This document shows positions 8,898 to 17,785 of a stretch of DNA of 64,000 nucleotides, one piece after another. The translations under genes and the position numbers were made by a program. Within the stretch, counting starts at the first letter, position 1; every line of letters starts with the position of its first letter. The stretch is from Vicinamibacterales bacterium (GTDB taxonomy: Bacteria; Acidobacteriota; Vicinamibacteria; Vicinamibacterales; 2-12-FULL-66-21), in the NCBI GenBank assembly GCA_035699745.1, contig DASSPH010000055.1:62001-126000 (forward strand), in the 5' to 3' direction. The notes beneath the pieces were generated by a model. It was not told where the DNA came from, did not search any database, and worked only from the letters and a program-made list of their open reading frames with translations.

Positions 8898-10325
8898 GTG
8901 GTTTTCAATTCCCTCCAGTTCCTCTGGTTCTTCGTCGTCGTCTACGGGCTCTACCGCGCGGCGGCGGCGCTGCTGCCGCCGCCCGGTGCGCGGCGCGCGC
9001 AGAACTGGCTGCTCCTCGTCGCCAGCTACTACTTCTACGCGGCATGGGACTACCGCTTCCTCGCCCTGCTGGCCGCCTCGACGCTGGTCGACTACACGTG
9101 CGGGCTGCTCATGGGCCGGACGTCGGATCGGGCGCGGCGACGGACGCTGCTGTGGCTGAGCATCGGCTTCAACCTGACGCTGCTCGGCTTCTTCAAGTAC
9201 TTCAATTTCTTCGCCGACAACCTCCACGCGCTGTTCGCCGCACTCGGCTGGCAACTCGACTTCGTGACCGTGCGCATCCTGCTGCCGATCGGGATCTCGT
9301 TCTACACCTTCGTGACGATGAGTTACGTCATCGACGTGTATCGCGGGGAGATCGAGCCGACGCGCAAGCTGGTGGACTTCGCGGTGTTCGTCGCGTACTT
9401 TCCCCACCTCGTCGCCGGCCCGATCCTGCGCGCGACGGCGCTGCTGCCGCAGATCGCCGGGATGCGCCGGATCACGCCGCAGCAGATGCGCGACGGCGCG
9501 TGGCTGTGCGCCTGGGGGTTCTTCCAGAAGATCTTCGTCGCCGACAACCTCGGTCCGCTGGTGTCGAAGGTGTTCGAGTCGGACACGCACCCTGCCGGCG
9601 TCAACGTCCTGCTCGCCACCTACGCGTTCGCATTCCAGATCTACGGCGACTTCGCCGGCTACTCGAACATCGCGCGGGGCACGTCGAAATGGATGGGGAT
9701 CGAGCTGATCGAGAACTTCCGCTTTCCCTACCTGGTGACGACGCCGCAGGCGTTCTGGCGTCACTGGCACATCAGCCTCTCGACCTGGCTGCGTGACTAC
9801 CTCTACATCCCGCTCGGCGGCAGCCGCGGCGGGGCGTGGAAGACGCGTCGCAACCTCTTCGTGACCATGCTGCTCGGCGGGCTGTGGCACGGCGCGGCAT
9901 GGACCTTCGTGCTCTGGGGGGTCTACCAGGGAATCCTGCTGATTCTCTACCGGCCGTTCGAGGCGGCGTTTTCGAAGCTGACCGCGGCCTGGCGCTTCGC
10001 CGCCTGGGCCGTCATGTTCCACCTGACGTGTTACGGCTGGCTCATCTTCCGGTCCACCTCGTTCGGGAAGCTTCGCGAGCTGACGGTCAGCCTGTTCACG
10101 CAGTTCGCGCCCGGGTCGGCCGACATTCCAGGCCTGCTCGTCCCGCTGCTCGTCTACACGGGTCCGCTGCTCATCGTCCATCTCCTCGAGGCGCGGGCAG
10201 ACGATGTCCTCGCCGTGCCGAGACTGCCGATCGGGGTGCGCTATACCATCTATGTAGCGACGCTCTATCTGATCCTGCTGTTCGGCAACTTCGGCGGTTC
10301 GGACTTCATCTACTTCCAGTTCTGA
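8898..10325 (+). CDS. MBOAT family O-acyltransferase (AlgI/PatA-like)
   Basis: 475 residues, starting with GTG, multi-spanning. The MBOAT signature is clear: 'ILLPIGISFYTFVTMSYVID', 'AYFPHLVAGPILR', 'FWRHWHISLSTWLRDYLYIP' and the putative catalytic histidine in 'LGGLWHGAAWTFVLWG'. AlgI-type proteins carry acyl groups (usually acetyl) across the membrane to a periplasmic SGNH partner, which here is encoded directly upstream. Together they predict O-acetylation of the exported polysaccharide or lipid-linked oligosaccharide. The stop codon shares one base with the start of the next gene. Confidence 0.93.
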   Translation: MVFNSLQFLWFFVVVYGLYRAAAALLPPPGARRAQNWLLLVASYYFYAAWDYRFLALLAASTLVDYTCGLLMGRTSDRARRRTLLWLSIGFNLTLLGFFKYFNFFADNLHALFAALGWQLDFVTVRILLPIGISFYTFVTMSYVIDVYRGEIEPTRKLVDFAVFVAYFPHLVAGPILRATALLPQIAGMRRITPQQMRDGAWLCAWGFFQKIFVADNLGPLVSKVFESDTHPAGVNVLLATYAFAFQIYGDFAGYSNIARGTSKWMGIELIENFRFPYLVTTPQAFWRHWHISLSTWLRDYLYIPLGGSRGGAWKTRRNLFVTMLLGGLWHGAAWTFVLWGVYQGILLILYRPFEAAFSKLTAAWRFAAWAVMFHLTCYGWLIFRSTSFGKLRELTVSLFTQFAPGSADIPGLLVPLLVYTGPLLIVHLLEARADDVLAVPRLPIGVRYTIYVATLYLILLFGNFGGSDFIYFQF

Positions 10326-12820
10326 TGGATCTGCTGCTGCTCCTTCTGCGCGTCGCCGGCGTCTGCTGGCTGCCGGGGTGGGCGATCTTCCGGCTGCCGC
10401 TCGCGGATCGCGACCGTCGTGCGGCGCTGCCGGCGGAGGAGCGCGCCTTCTGGGCGATCGTGCTGAGCGCGGCGACCTCCATCGTGGTGGTGCTCGCGCT
10501 GGCGGCGGCCCACCGGTACAGCTTCGAACGGCTGCTCATCGCGGACGGCGTGCTCGTCGTGGCGCTGGCGGCGGCGGCGCGATTCGACGTGCGGCTGGGG
10601 CCGGCGGCGCGCCGCGCCGGGCCCGCGGTGATCGTCCCGATCCTGCTCGCCGTGTTCGCCGCGTGGCGGTTCCTTCCGCCCGCCGAATACATCATCGGCG
10701 GCAAGGACCCGGGCGTGTATGTCAACGAGGGAATCCAGATCGCGCAGCGAGGCGCGCTGGTCGCGGCCGATCCGGTCGTGGCGGCCGTTCCGGGATTTGC
10801 CCGCGATCTGTTCCTGCCGAGCGACCGGCCGGCGGATGAATACCTCGCCCCGCGGTTCATGGGGTTCTACATCCTCGACCCGGATCGCGGCCGCGTGGTC
10901 GCGCAGTTCCCCCACGTGTTCCCGGCGTCGATCGCGATCGGCTACGGGCTGAACGGCCTGACCGGCGCGCGCATGGCGGTCGTGTTCTGGGGCGTGCTCG
11001 GCGTGCTGTCGGTGTATTGCCTCGGCGCGCGGCTGCTCGGCCGTCCTGCCGCGGCGGCGGCAGCGCTGCTCCTGTCGTTGCACGTCATCCAGCTCTGGTT
11101 CGCGCGCTATCCCAACGCCGACATCGTCATGCAGGCGCTGCTGCTGGCGGCGATCCTCGCCAGCGCGCGCGCACACGTGGACGGCGACGCGTTCTTCGCG
11201 CCGGTCGCCGCCGTCCTGCTCGGGCTGCTGCTGTTTCTGAGAGTCGACGCCGTGGTCGCGGCCGCCGCGGTGATCGCCGGCGTGCTGCTCGGCTACGCGG
11301 TCCGTCAGCGGTTCCACTGGCCGTTCTGGCCGCCGCTCGCCGCGGCGGCGGCGCTCGCGTGGTGGTACTACACCGGTCCGATGCGGGCCTACGTGGAAGT
11401 CCCGCTGGCATTCCTGTGGCGCGTCCCGGCGTGGCAGTTCATCGCGCTTGCCGCCCTGGGGATCGTCCTGATCGGTCTGGTCGCCGCCGGACGGCGTTCC
11501 GACGCCGCATCGCGCCGGGTCACCGCGCTGCTGCCGCCGGTGCTGACGGTAATCGTTGTGGCGCTGGCGGCGTACGCGTTCCTGCTGCGGCAGCCCGGAG
11601 GAAAGCTGACCGACTACGACGCCCACGCGCTGCGGACCTTCGCGAACTTCTACTTCACCGTACCGGCGCTGATCGCGGCGCTCGTCGGCTACGCGCTCCT
11701 GGCGCGCTCCATCTTCTGGCGCGACCCCGCGTTCATGCTGACGATCACCGCGTTCTCGCTGTTCTTCTTCTACAAGATTCGCATCGTCCCGGATCATTTC
11801 TGGATGGCGCGGCGGTTCGTTCCCGTCATCCTCCCGGGGGCGCTGCTGCTGGTGGCGGGCGCCGCGCTGACCGGCGTGCGCGGCCGGCTGCTGTTCACGC
11901 GCGCGATCCGCGGACCGATCGGGATCGTGTTCCTGGCGCTGCTGGCGGTTCACTACGCCCGCGCCGCCCGGCCGGTCGTGGAGCACGTGGAGTACGCCGG
12001 CATCGCAGCGCGGCTCGAGGCGCTGGCGGCACGAATCGGAGACGACGACCTCCTGATCGCCGAATCACGCGATGCCGGTTCGGACGTTCACGTGCTGGCG
12101 CTCCCGCTCGCCTACATCTACGGCCGCAACGTGCTGGTGCTGGCGACCCCGGTGCCGGACAAACCCACCTTCGCCGCGTTCCTCGACGCGGCGCGCACGC
12201 GCTACCGGCGCGTGCTGTTCCTCGGCGGCGGCGGCACCGACCTGCTGTCGTCGCGCTGGACGGTCGAGCCGATCGAGAGCGTCCGGTTCCAGGTCCCCGA
12301 ATACGACTCGCCGCGCAACGCCTATCCGCGCTTCAGCAAACAGAAGGAGTTCGACTACAGCGTCTACGTATTCGGCCCGCGGTCGACGGAGCCGCCGCCG
12401 GACACGCTCGACGTCGGCGTCGGCGACGATCTCCACGTGCTCCGCTTTCACGCCAAGGAACAGTCCAACGGCATCACCTATCGCTGGACCCAGGCGCAGT
12501 CGTTCCTCGTGGTCGACCGCGTTCCCCCCGGCGCGAAGACGCTGGTGCTGTCGATGGCCGACGGCGGCCGGCCCGCGGCGGCGCCGGCGGCCGACGTCAC
12601 CGTCCTCATCGGCGGCCGCGCGCTCGGCACGGTTCGCGTGCGCGGCGGCTTCCGCGACTACGAGGTGCCGATTCCGGGTGAGGTCGCGGCAGCGGCGGCC
12701 GCCGGCGGCGAACCGGTGCGCGTGACCATCCGCACGCCGGCGTGGAATCCGCTTCGCACGCTCGGCACGAATGACGACCGCGATCTCGGCGTCATGCTGG
12801 ATCGCGTGGCGGTAAGATGA
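10325..12820 (+). CDS. Large GT-C-like membrane protein with C-terminal beta-sandwich domain
   Basis: 831 residues from the ATG that overlaps the MBOAT stop by one base. There are about twelve hydrophobic segments up to residue 550, with an extracytoplasmic loop 'GGKDPGVYVNEGIQIAQRG' after the early helices, where GT-C enzymes keep their acidic catalytic residue. The last 130 residues are soluble: 'VTVLIGGRALGTVRVRGG' and 'DRDLGVMLDRVAVR' resemble the N-terminal domain of the membrane protein at 31793. I cannot assign a precise function; a glycosyltransferase or ligase acting outside the membrane is the best guess. A frame extension upstream to 9836 is a shadow of the MBOAT gene. Confidence 0.72.
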   Translation: MDLLLLLLRVAGVCWLPGWAIFRLPLADRDRRAALPAEERAFWAIVLSAATSIVVVLALAAAHRYSFERLLIADGVLVVALAAAARFDVRLGPAARRAGPAVIVPILLAVFAAWRFLPPAEYIIGGKDPGVYVNEGIQIAQRGALVAADPVVAAVPGFARDLFLPSDRPADEYLAPRFMGFYILDPDRGRVVAQFPHVFPASIAIGYGLNGLTGARMAVVFWGVLGVLSVYCLGARLLGRPAAAAAALLLSLHVIQLWFARYPNADIVMQALLLAAILASARAHVDGDAFFAPVAAVLLGLLLFLRVDAVVAAAAVIAGVLLGYAVRQRFHWPFWPPLAAAAALAWWYYTGPMRAYVEVPLAFLWRVPAWQFIALAALGIVLIGLVAAGRRSDAASRRVTALLPPVLTVIVVALAAYAFLLRQPGGKLTDYDAHALRTFANFYFTVPALIAALVGYALLARSIFWRDPAFMLTITAFSLFFFYKIRIVPDHFWMARRFVPVILPGALLLVAGAALTGVRGRLLFTRAIRGPIGIVFLALLAVHYARAARPVVEHVEYAGIAARLEALAARIGDDDLLIAESRDAGSDVHVLALPLAYIYGRNVLVLATPVPDKPTFAAFLDAARTRYRRVLFLGGGGTDLLSSRWTVEPIESVRFQVPEYDSPRNAYPRFSKQKEFDYSVYVFGPRSTEPPPDTLDVGVGDDLHVLRFHAKEQSNGITYRWTQAQSFLVVDRVPPGAKTLVLSMADGGRPAAAPAADVTVLIGGRALGTVRVRGGFRDYEVPIPGEVAAAAAAGGEPVRVTIRTPAWNPLRTLGTNDDRDLGVMLDRVAVR

Positions 12821-12833
12821 CCCGCACGCCCGA

Positions 12834-13991
12834 ATGGCCCTGACCATCTACGATCGCCGCGAGCGGGCGCTCGTGACGCTCGCGGATGCGCTGCTCCAGC
12901 CGGCGGCCGTTCGACGCTTCTTCCGGCGCGGGCGGCCCGGGGCTCCCCGCCGCATCCTGTGCCTGCGGATCGAGCGCATCGGCGATCTCCTCATGACCCT
13001 GCCGGCGCTCGCCGAGTTGCGCGCGCTGGCGCCGGACGCGACGATCGATCTCGTGGTCGGCAGCTGGAACCGCGACATCGCGTCGGCAATCCCGGGCGTG
13101 AGCGCCGTCGAAACGCTGGACGCCGCCTGGCTGGCGCGCGGCGCGTCGGGGCGTTCACCGCTTGGGCTCGCCGCCCGCGCGGCGCGCTGGCGATCGCGCA
13201 AGTACGACCTCGCGATCAATTTCGAGCCGGACATCCGATCGAACGTGGCGCTGGCGGCATCCGGCGCCAGGCGGACGGCGGGGTTCCGCAGCGGCGGCGG
13301 CGGCCCGCTGCTCGACGTCGCGCTCGACTACGACCCGAGCCGGCACACCGCGGACAACGCCGTCCGCCTCGTGCGCGCCGCGCTGGGCGGATCTGCCGAA
13401 GCGGCACCGGCGACGCTGCAGATCCCCGATGCATCCCGCGCCGAGGCGGAACGGCTGCTGGCACCGCTCGGCACCCGCCTCAAGGCCGGCATGCATGTCA
13501 GCGGCGGCCGCGACGTGAAACAGTGGCCGGAGGCGCGATTCCGTGAAGTCGCCGAGCACCTGGTCCGCGATCGCTCCGCCGCCGTGGTGCTGACGGGCGC
13601 GCCCGCCGATCGGCCGCAGGTGGACCTCGTGCGCGCCGCCCTGCCGCCGGAACGCACGCTCGATCTCTCCGGCACCGCGAACCTCCTGACCGTCGCCGCC
13701 GTGATCCAGCAGCTCGACCTGTTCGTCACGGGCGATACCGGCCCGATGCACCTCGCGCACGCCGTCGGCACGCCGATCGTGGCGGTGTTCGGCCCGTCCG
13801 ACCCGCGGCGCTACGCGCCGCGCGGGCTGCGCGACGTGGTGGTGCGCATCGATCTGCCGTGCAGTCCGTGCAACCGCATCCGCCTGCCGCCGGCTCGCTG
13901 CACCGGCCACACGCCCGATTGCCTCGCCGGCATCGACGCCGCACAGGTGATCGCCGCGATCGACGACGTGCTCAGGGAGGCGGAGCGATGA
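12834..13991 (+). CDS. GT9 heptosyltransferase-like glycosyltransferase
   Basis: 385 residues. It has the GT9 N-terminal pattern 'RILCLRIERIGDLLMTLPAL' and the C-terminal ADP-sugar site 'DLFVTGDTGPMHLAHAVGTP' followed by 'VAVFGPSDPRRY'. GT9 enzymes include WaaC/WaaF, which add heptose to LPS core using ADP-heptose. A second conserved patch 'HVSGGRDVKQWPEARF' replaces the usual G-x3-K-x-WP element. A cysteine-rich tail ('CSPCNRIRLPPARC', then another Cys) also matches GT9 members. Its presence argues for an LPS-like or core-type oligosaccharide. The end overlaps the next gene by 4 bases. Confidence 0.88.
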   Translation: MALTIYDRRERALVTLADALLQPAAVRRFFRRGRPGAPRRILCLRIERIGDLLMTLPALAELRALAPDATIDLVVGSWNRDIASAIPGVSAVETLDAAWLARGASGRSPLGLAARAARWRSRKYDLAINFEPDIRSNVALAASGARRTAGFRSGGGGPLLDVALDYDPSRHTADNAVRLVRAALGGSAEAAPATLQIPDASRAEAERLLAPLGTRLKAGMHVSGGRDVKQWPEARFREVAEHLVRDRSAAVVLTGAPADRPQVDLVRAALPPERTLDLSGTANLLTVAAVIQQLDLFVTGDTGPMHLAHAVGTPIVAVFGPSDPRRYAPRGLRDVVVRIDLPCSPCNRIRLPPARCTGHTPDCLAGIDAAQVIAAIDDVLREAER

Positions 13992-15775
13992 TCCGCCTCG
14001 ACATCGAGTCCGGCACCGGGCCGCGGCGCATCGATCTGTTCTCGTATCTCGAGCCGGCCGACGAGGAGCGGGCGCAGGAGGACGCCTACGCGTGGATCAA
14101 GGCGGTGCGCCACCTGCGCGTCGACGGGCAGCGCTTCCGCTCGCGGTTCACGCTGCGGGGGGACTCGCTCTGGTGGTTCGCCGAGCTGTACCTCAACAAG
14201 CAGCAGGCGATCCTCACGGTGCTGCGCGCGCTCTCCGCGTTCGCCACCATGGCGGATCGCGAGCGCCCGCTCGCGGTCACGTGCGAGGACCGCGCCTACG
14301 GCGGCGTCATCGCCCAGGCCGCGGCCGCGCGGCGGATCCGGTACGCCGGCGCCGGCTGGCCCAGCGAGACCGGACGGCTGCTGCGCATGGAAGCGCGGGC
14401 GTCCGCGCTCGCGGCGGCGGCGCGGCTGTCGCGCCTGCGGGCCGGCCGCGCGGACGACAGGCAGGTCGCGATCGCGGCATTCGTGCACCGCGCGTTCTGG
14501 CGAAGCGGTGTGGAGGATGGGAGCGCGGAGTCATACATCGGTCCCGTCCTGCGCGAACTGGAAGCGCAGGTCGGACCGCCGGACATCCGCTACGTCGGGG
14601 TGGGTCCGCGGAGCAACTTCCGCGCGCGCCGCTGGTGGGACCCGATCGCCCCCGAGGCGGGCGCGGGCAGCGTCCCCGTCGAACGGTACGCCCCGTGGCC
14701 GGCGCTCGCGGCGGCGCGAGCGCTCTACCGCGAACGCCATGCGATCCGCCGCGCGATGTGGGGCAGCGCCGACCTGCGCGAACACGCCGTCATCCGCGGC
14801 TGCGACTGCTGGCCGCTGGTCAGGCACCAGCTGGCCGGGATCGCCCTGCTGCAGTTCACGTGGTCGGCCCGTGCCATGGACGAGGCCGCGGCCGCGCTCG
14901 ACCGGCTCCGCCCGAAGATCGCCGTCACCTACGCCGAAGCGGGCGGCTGGGGACGCGCGCTGGCGCTCGAGTGCCGCCGCCGCGGCGTTCCGCTCGCCGG
15001 GCTCCAGCATGGATTCATCTACCGCCACTGGCTGAACTACCGCCACGAGCCCGACGAAGCTCAGCCGGATCCGGACAACGCATCCGATCGCGGGTTTCCC
15101 TTCCCGGCGTCGACGCTGCTCTTCGACGAGCGAACGGCCGACCATCTGACGAGCGTTGGACGCTTTCCGCCGTCCGCGCTGCAGGTCACCGGCAGCCCCA
15201 GGCTCGACGAGATGCAGGCGTCCATCCGCGCGCTCGCGCCGGACGCCGTCGACGCGGCCCGGCAGCAGGCGGGCGCTGCCGGCCGCGCGCTCGTGGTCTT
15301 TGCCGCAAAGGAACGCGAAGCGCGCCGCTCGCTGCCGGCGCTGATCGCCGCGGTGCGCGCCATGCCCGACGTGCAGCTCGCGATCAAGCCCCACCCCGCC
15401 GAGACCCCCGAGGTGTATGCCTCAGCGGTCTCGGGCGCCGCCAACGTCTCTGTGCTGCCGGCGTCCGCGGCGCTCGCGCCGCTGCTCGCGGCCGCGCAGG
15501 CGATCGTGACGGTGAACTCGACCGTGGCGATCGACGGATTGACGCTCGGCGTCCCCTCCCTGGTGATCGGTCTGCCGAACAATCTCACCCCGTTCGTCGA
15601 CGCCGGTCTCATGGCCGGCGGGCGCACCGAGGAGGAAATCCGCGACGGGCTCGCGCGCGTCCTGTATGATCAGGAGTTCCGCAGCAGGATTCAGCGCAGC
15701 CGTGGAACGGAAGGCGGCCGGCCGGCCGCCGCGCGGTCCGCCGAGGCCATTCTGCGGATGACGGGAGCCAAGTAG
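13988..15775 (+). CDS. GT-B-fold surface carbohydrate protein (CDP-glycerol transferase/epimerase-like)
   Basis: 595 residues from ATG 13988. No catalytic family is obvious, but the C-terminal half is GT-B-like: 'LAGLQHGFIYRHWLNY', 'QVTGSPRLDEM', 'LAIKPHPAETPEVY' and 'IVTVNSTVAIDGLTLGVPSL' follow the pattern of CDP-glycerol glycerophosphotransferases and UDP-GlcNAc 2-epimerase-like proteins. The N-terminal 350 residues contain an Arg/Ala-rich region without recognisable motifs. It lies between a GT9 and a sugar epimerase gene with no spacing, so it probably assembles part of the same glycan. Substrate unknown. Confidence 0.7.
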   Translation: MIRLDIESGTGPRRIDLFSYLEPADEERAQEDAYAWIKAVRHLRVDGQRFRSRFTLRGDSLWWFAELYLNKQQAILTVLRALSAFATMADRERPLAVTCEDRAYGGVIAQAAAARRIRYAGAGWPSETGRLLRMEARASALAAAARLSRLRAGRADDRQVAIAAFVHRAFWRSGVEDGSAESYIGPVLRELEAQVGPPDIRYVGVGPRSNFRARRWWDPIAPEAGAGSVPVERYAPWPALAAARALYRERHAIRRAMWGSADLREHAVIRGCDCWPLVRHQLAGIALLQFTWSARAMDEAAAALDRLRPKIAVTYAEAGGWGRALALECRRRGVPLAGLQHGFIYRHWLNYRHEPDEAQPDPDNASDRGFPFPASTLLFDERTADHLTSVGRFPPSALQVTGSPRLDEMQASIRALAPDAVDAARQQAGAAGRALVVFAAKEREARRSLPALIAAVRAMPDVQLAIKPHPAETPEVYASAVSGAANVSVLPASAALAPLLAAAQAIVTVNSTVAIDGLTLGVPSLVIGLPNNLTPFVDAGLMAGGRTEEEIRDGLARVLYDQEFRSRIQRSRGTEGGRPAAARSAEAILRMTGAK

Positions 15776-16735
15776 ATGCGTGTGTTGATAACAGGCGGCG
15801 CCGGGTTCGTCGGCTCGCACCTCGCCGAAGCGCTGCTCGATCGCGGCGACGAGGTCTACATACTCGACGACCTCTCGACCGGATCGATCGAGAACATCAC
15901 GCATCTCAAGGCGAACCCGCGCTTCCACTACACCATCGACACCGTGGCGAACGAGCCGGTGCTCGCCGAGTTGATCGATCGCTGCGACACCGTGGTGCAT
16001 CTCGCCGCCGCCGTCGGCGTCAAGCTCATCGTCGAGTCGCCGGTGCGCACGATCGAGACCAACGTTCACGGCACGGAGGTCGTGCTCAAGATCGCCGCGA
16101 AGAAGCGGAAGCTGGTCCTGATCGCGTCGACCTCCGAGGTCTACGGCAAGAGCGCGAAGGTCCCGTTCAGCGAGGACGCCGACCTCGTGCTCGGCCCGAC
16201 CGACAAGCACCGGTGGGCCTACGCGTGCAGCAAGATGATCGACGAGTTCCTGGCGCTCGCATACTGGAAGGAGCGCAAGCTTCCGGTCATCATCGTCCGG
16301 CTGTTCAACACCGTCGGCCCGCGCCAGACCGGTCAGTACGGCATGGTGGTGCCGACGATGGTGAAACAGGCGCTCGCCGGGCGGCCGATCACCGTCTTCG
16401 GCGACGGCACGCAATCGCGCAGCTTCACCTACGTCGGCGACGTCGTGAGGGCTGTGGTAGCCTTGATCAACGAGCCTCGCGCCGTCGGGCAGGTCTTCAA
16501 CATCGGCAACGGCAGGGAGATCTCGATCGCCGACCTGGCCGAACGGATCAAGGCGATGACGAACAGCGCCTCGCCGATCGTCAGGATTCCCTACGATCAG
16601 GCCTATGAAGCCGGCTTCGAGGACATGCCGAGGCGCGTTCCCGACATCTCGAAAATCCGCGCCCTCGTCGGCTACCAGCCGACGGTCGAGCTCGATGAGA
16701 TCCTGACGCGCGTGATCGCGTCGCTCCGTACCTGA
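15776..16735 (+). CDS. NAD-dependent sugar-nucleotide epimerase/dehydratase
   Basis: 319 residues, extended SDR. The NAD site 'ITGGAGFVGSHLAEAL' (G-x2-G-x2-G at residues 7-13) is followed by 'DDLSTGSIENI', the catalytic Ser/Thr near residue 120 ('STSEVYGKS') and the Y149-x3-K153 pair in 'WAYACSKM'. The C-terminal sugar-binding part has 'VVPTMVKQAL' and 'RSFTYVGDVVRA', shared with UDP-glucose 4-epimerases, UDP-glucuronate decarboxylases and GDP-mannose enzymes. It therefore makes or converts an activated sugar for the locus. Exact reaction is undecided. It starts one base after the preceding stop. Confidence 0.88.
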   Translation: MRVLITGGAGFVGSHLAEALLDRGDEVYILDDLSTGSIENITHLKANPRFHYTIDTVANEPVLAELIDRCDTVVHLAAAVGVKLIVESPVRTIETNVHGTEVVLKIAAKKRKLVLIASTSEVYGKSAKVPFSEDADLVLGPTDKHRWAYACSKMIDEFLALAYWKERKLPVIIVRLFNTVGPRQTGQYGMVVPTMVKQALAGRPITVFGDGTQSRSFTYVGDVVRAVVALINEPRAVGQVFNIGNGREISIADLAERIKAMTNSASPIVRIPYDQAYEAGFEDMPRRVPDISKIRALVGYQPTVELDEILTRVIASLRT

Positions 16736-17682
16736 TGAAACTCAAAGCTGCCGCCCGGCGCGCCGCCGAATCGGCGCTCCGCCGCCAGGCGAAGCCGATC
16801 CGCCGCCTGATGCTCGCGACCGGCCGCGATCGATCGCCGGTCCTGCCGGAGATCGTGCAGATCGAGAGCACCAACATCTGCAACGCCAAGTGCGTGTTCT
16901 GCCCGCGCGACGAGATGCACCGGGCGCAGGGGGTGATGAGCCGCGAGCTGTTCCGCAAGGTCGTGGACGAATGCGCCGCGCTCGGCATCACCCACGTCCG
17001 GATGCACAACTACGGCGAGGCCTTCCTCGATCGCCACCTCACCGAGAAAGTCCGCTACGCGAAAGAGAAGGGCATCAAGGAGGTCGGGATGATCAGCAAC
17101 GGATCGCTGATCACCGAGAAGGTCGCGCGGGCGATCATCGAGGCCGGGCTCGACGCCATCAACATCAGCGTCGACGCCGGCGGCAAGGAGGTCTTCGAAC
17201 AGACCCGCATCGGCCTCAACTACGACAAGGTGATCGCCAACATCGAGCGGCTGGTCCGGATCCGCGCCGAGCTGGGACGCGCCCGGCCGAAGCTCATTCT
17301 GTCGTTCGTGCGGCAGAACAATTCCGCCGACGAACAGGCGTTCATCGAGCACTGGCGCGCCATCGCCGACAAGATTCACATCACCGAGCTCCACAACTGG
17401 GCCGGCACGCTGAACCACGACTCGGACGTGAACTATCCCTGCTACCGCCCGTGGCTCACGTTCACCGTGCTGTGGGACGGCCGGGTGTCGCTCTGCTGCG
17501 CGGATTTCGACGGCAAGACCGTGCTCGGCGACCTCAATACCCAGACGATCGAGGAGGTCTGGAACTCGGACGCGTTCCGCGCCGTCCGCCGCGAGCACCT
17601 CGAGAGCGGCGGCCCCGACGTCTGCCGCGCCTGCGACCTCCCGAAGAAGGACTCGCCGCTCTGGATCACGAAGCTCGCCTGA
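16735..17682 (+). CDS. Radical SAM/SPASM protein
   Basis: 315 residues; the start overlaps the epimerase stop (TGATG). The radical SAM cluster cysteines are C49, C53 and C56 in 'STNICNAKCVFCPRDEM'. The barrel continues with 'MISNGSLITEKV' and 'DAINISVDAG'. The C-terminal SPASM-type region has 'LCCADFDGKTVLGDLN', 'IEEVWNSDAFRAVR' and 'DVCRACDLPKK', giving extra cysteines for auxiliary Fe-S binding. SPASM enzymes often mature peptides, but many uncharacterised members lie in polysaccharide loci and may modify sugars. No precursor peptide gene is evident nearby. Function is unassigned. Confidence 0.88.
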   Translation: MKLKAAARRAAESALRRQAKPIRRLMLATGRDRSPVLPEIVQIESTNICNAKCVFCPRDEMHRAQGVMSRELFRKVVDECAALGITHVRMHNYGEAFLDRHLTEKVRYAKEKGIKEVGMISNGSLITEKVARAIIEAGLDAINISVDAGGKEVFEQTRIGLNYDKVIANIERLVRIRAELGRARPKLILSFVRQNNSADEQAFIEHWRAIADKIHITELHNWAGTLNHDSDVNYPCYRPWLTFTVLWDGRVSLCCADFDGKTVLGDLNTQTIEEVWNSDAFRAVRREHLESGGPDVCRACDLPKKDSPLWITKLA

Positions 17683-17760
17683 TCCATAAACTGTTGATAC
17701 GCAAGGGCTAGCAGCTCTGCCTGCGGCTAAATTCGCTGCCCGGTCGTCTCAAAGGAGGCG

Positions 17761-17766
17761 TATACT
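17761..17766 (+). promoter_or_regulatory. Possible -10 box before the STN-domain gene
   Basis: TATACT lies 19 bases before ATG 17786 inside a 103-base gap, the first real break after a run of overlapping genes. A GGAGGA Shine-Dalgarno-like element follows at 17767-17772, somewhat far (13 bases) from the ATG. No convincing -35 is visible. It may mark a new transcription unit. Confidence 0.4.
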
Positions 17767-17785
17767 GGAGGACCGAGCCAACAAC

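Noticed and set aside
16735-17785. RiPP precursor peptide beside the SPASM gene
   Set aside because: The 103-base gap holds no convincing small frame with a ribosome binding site.
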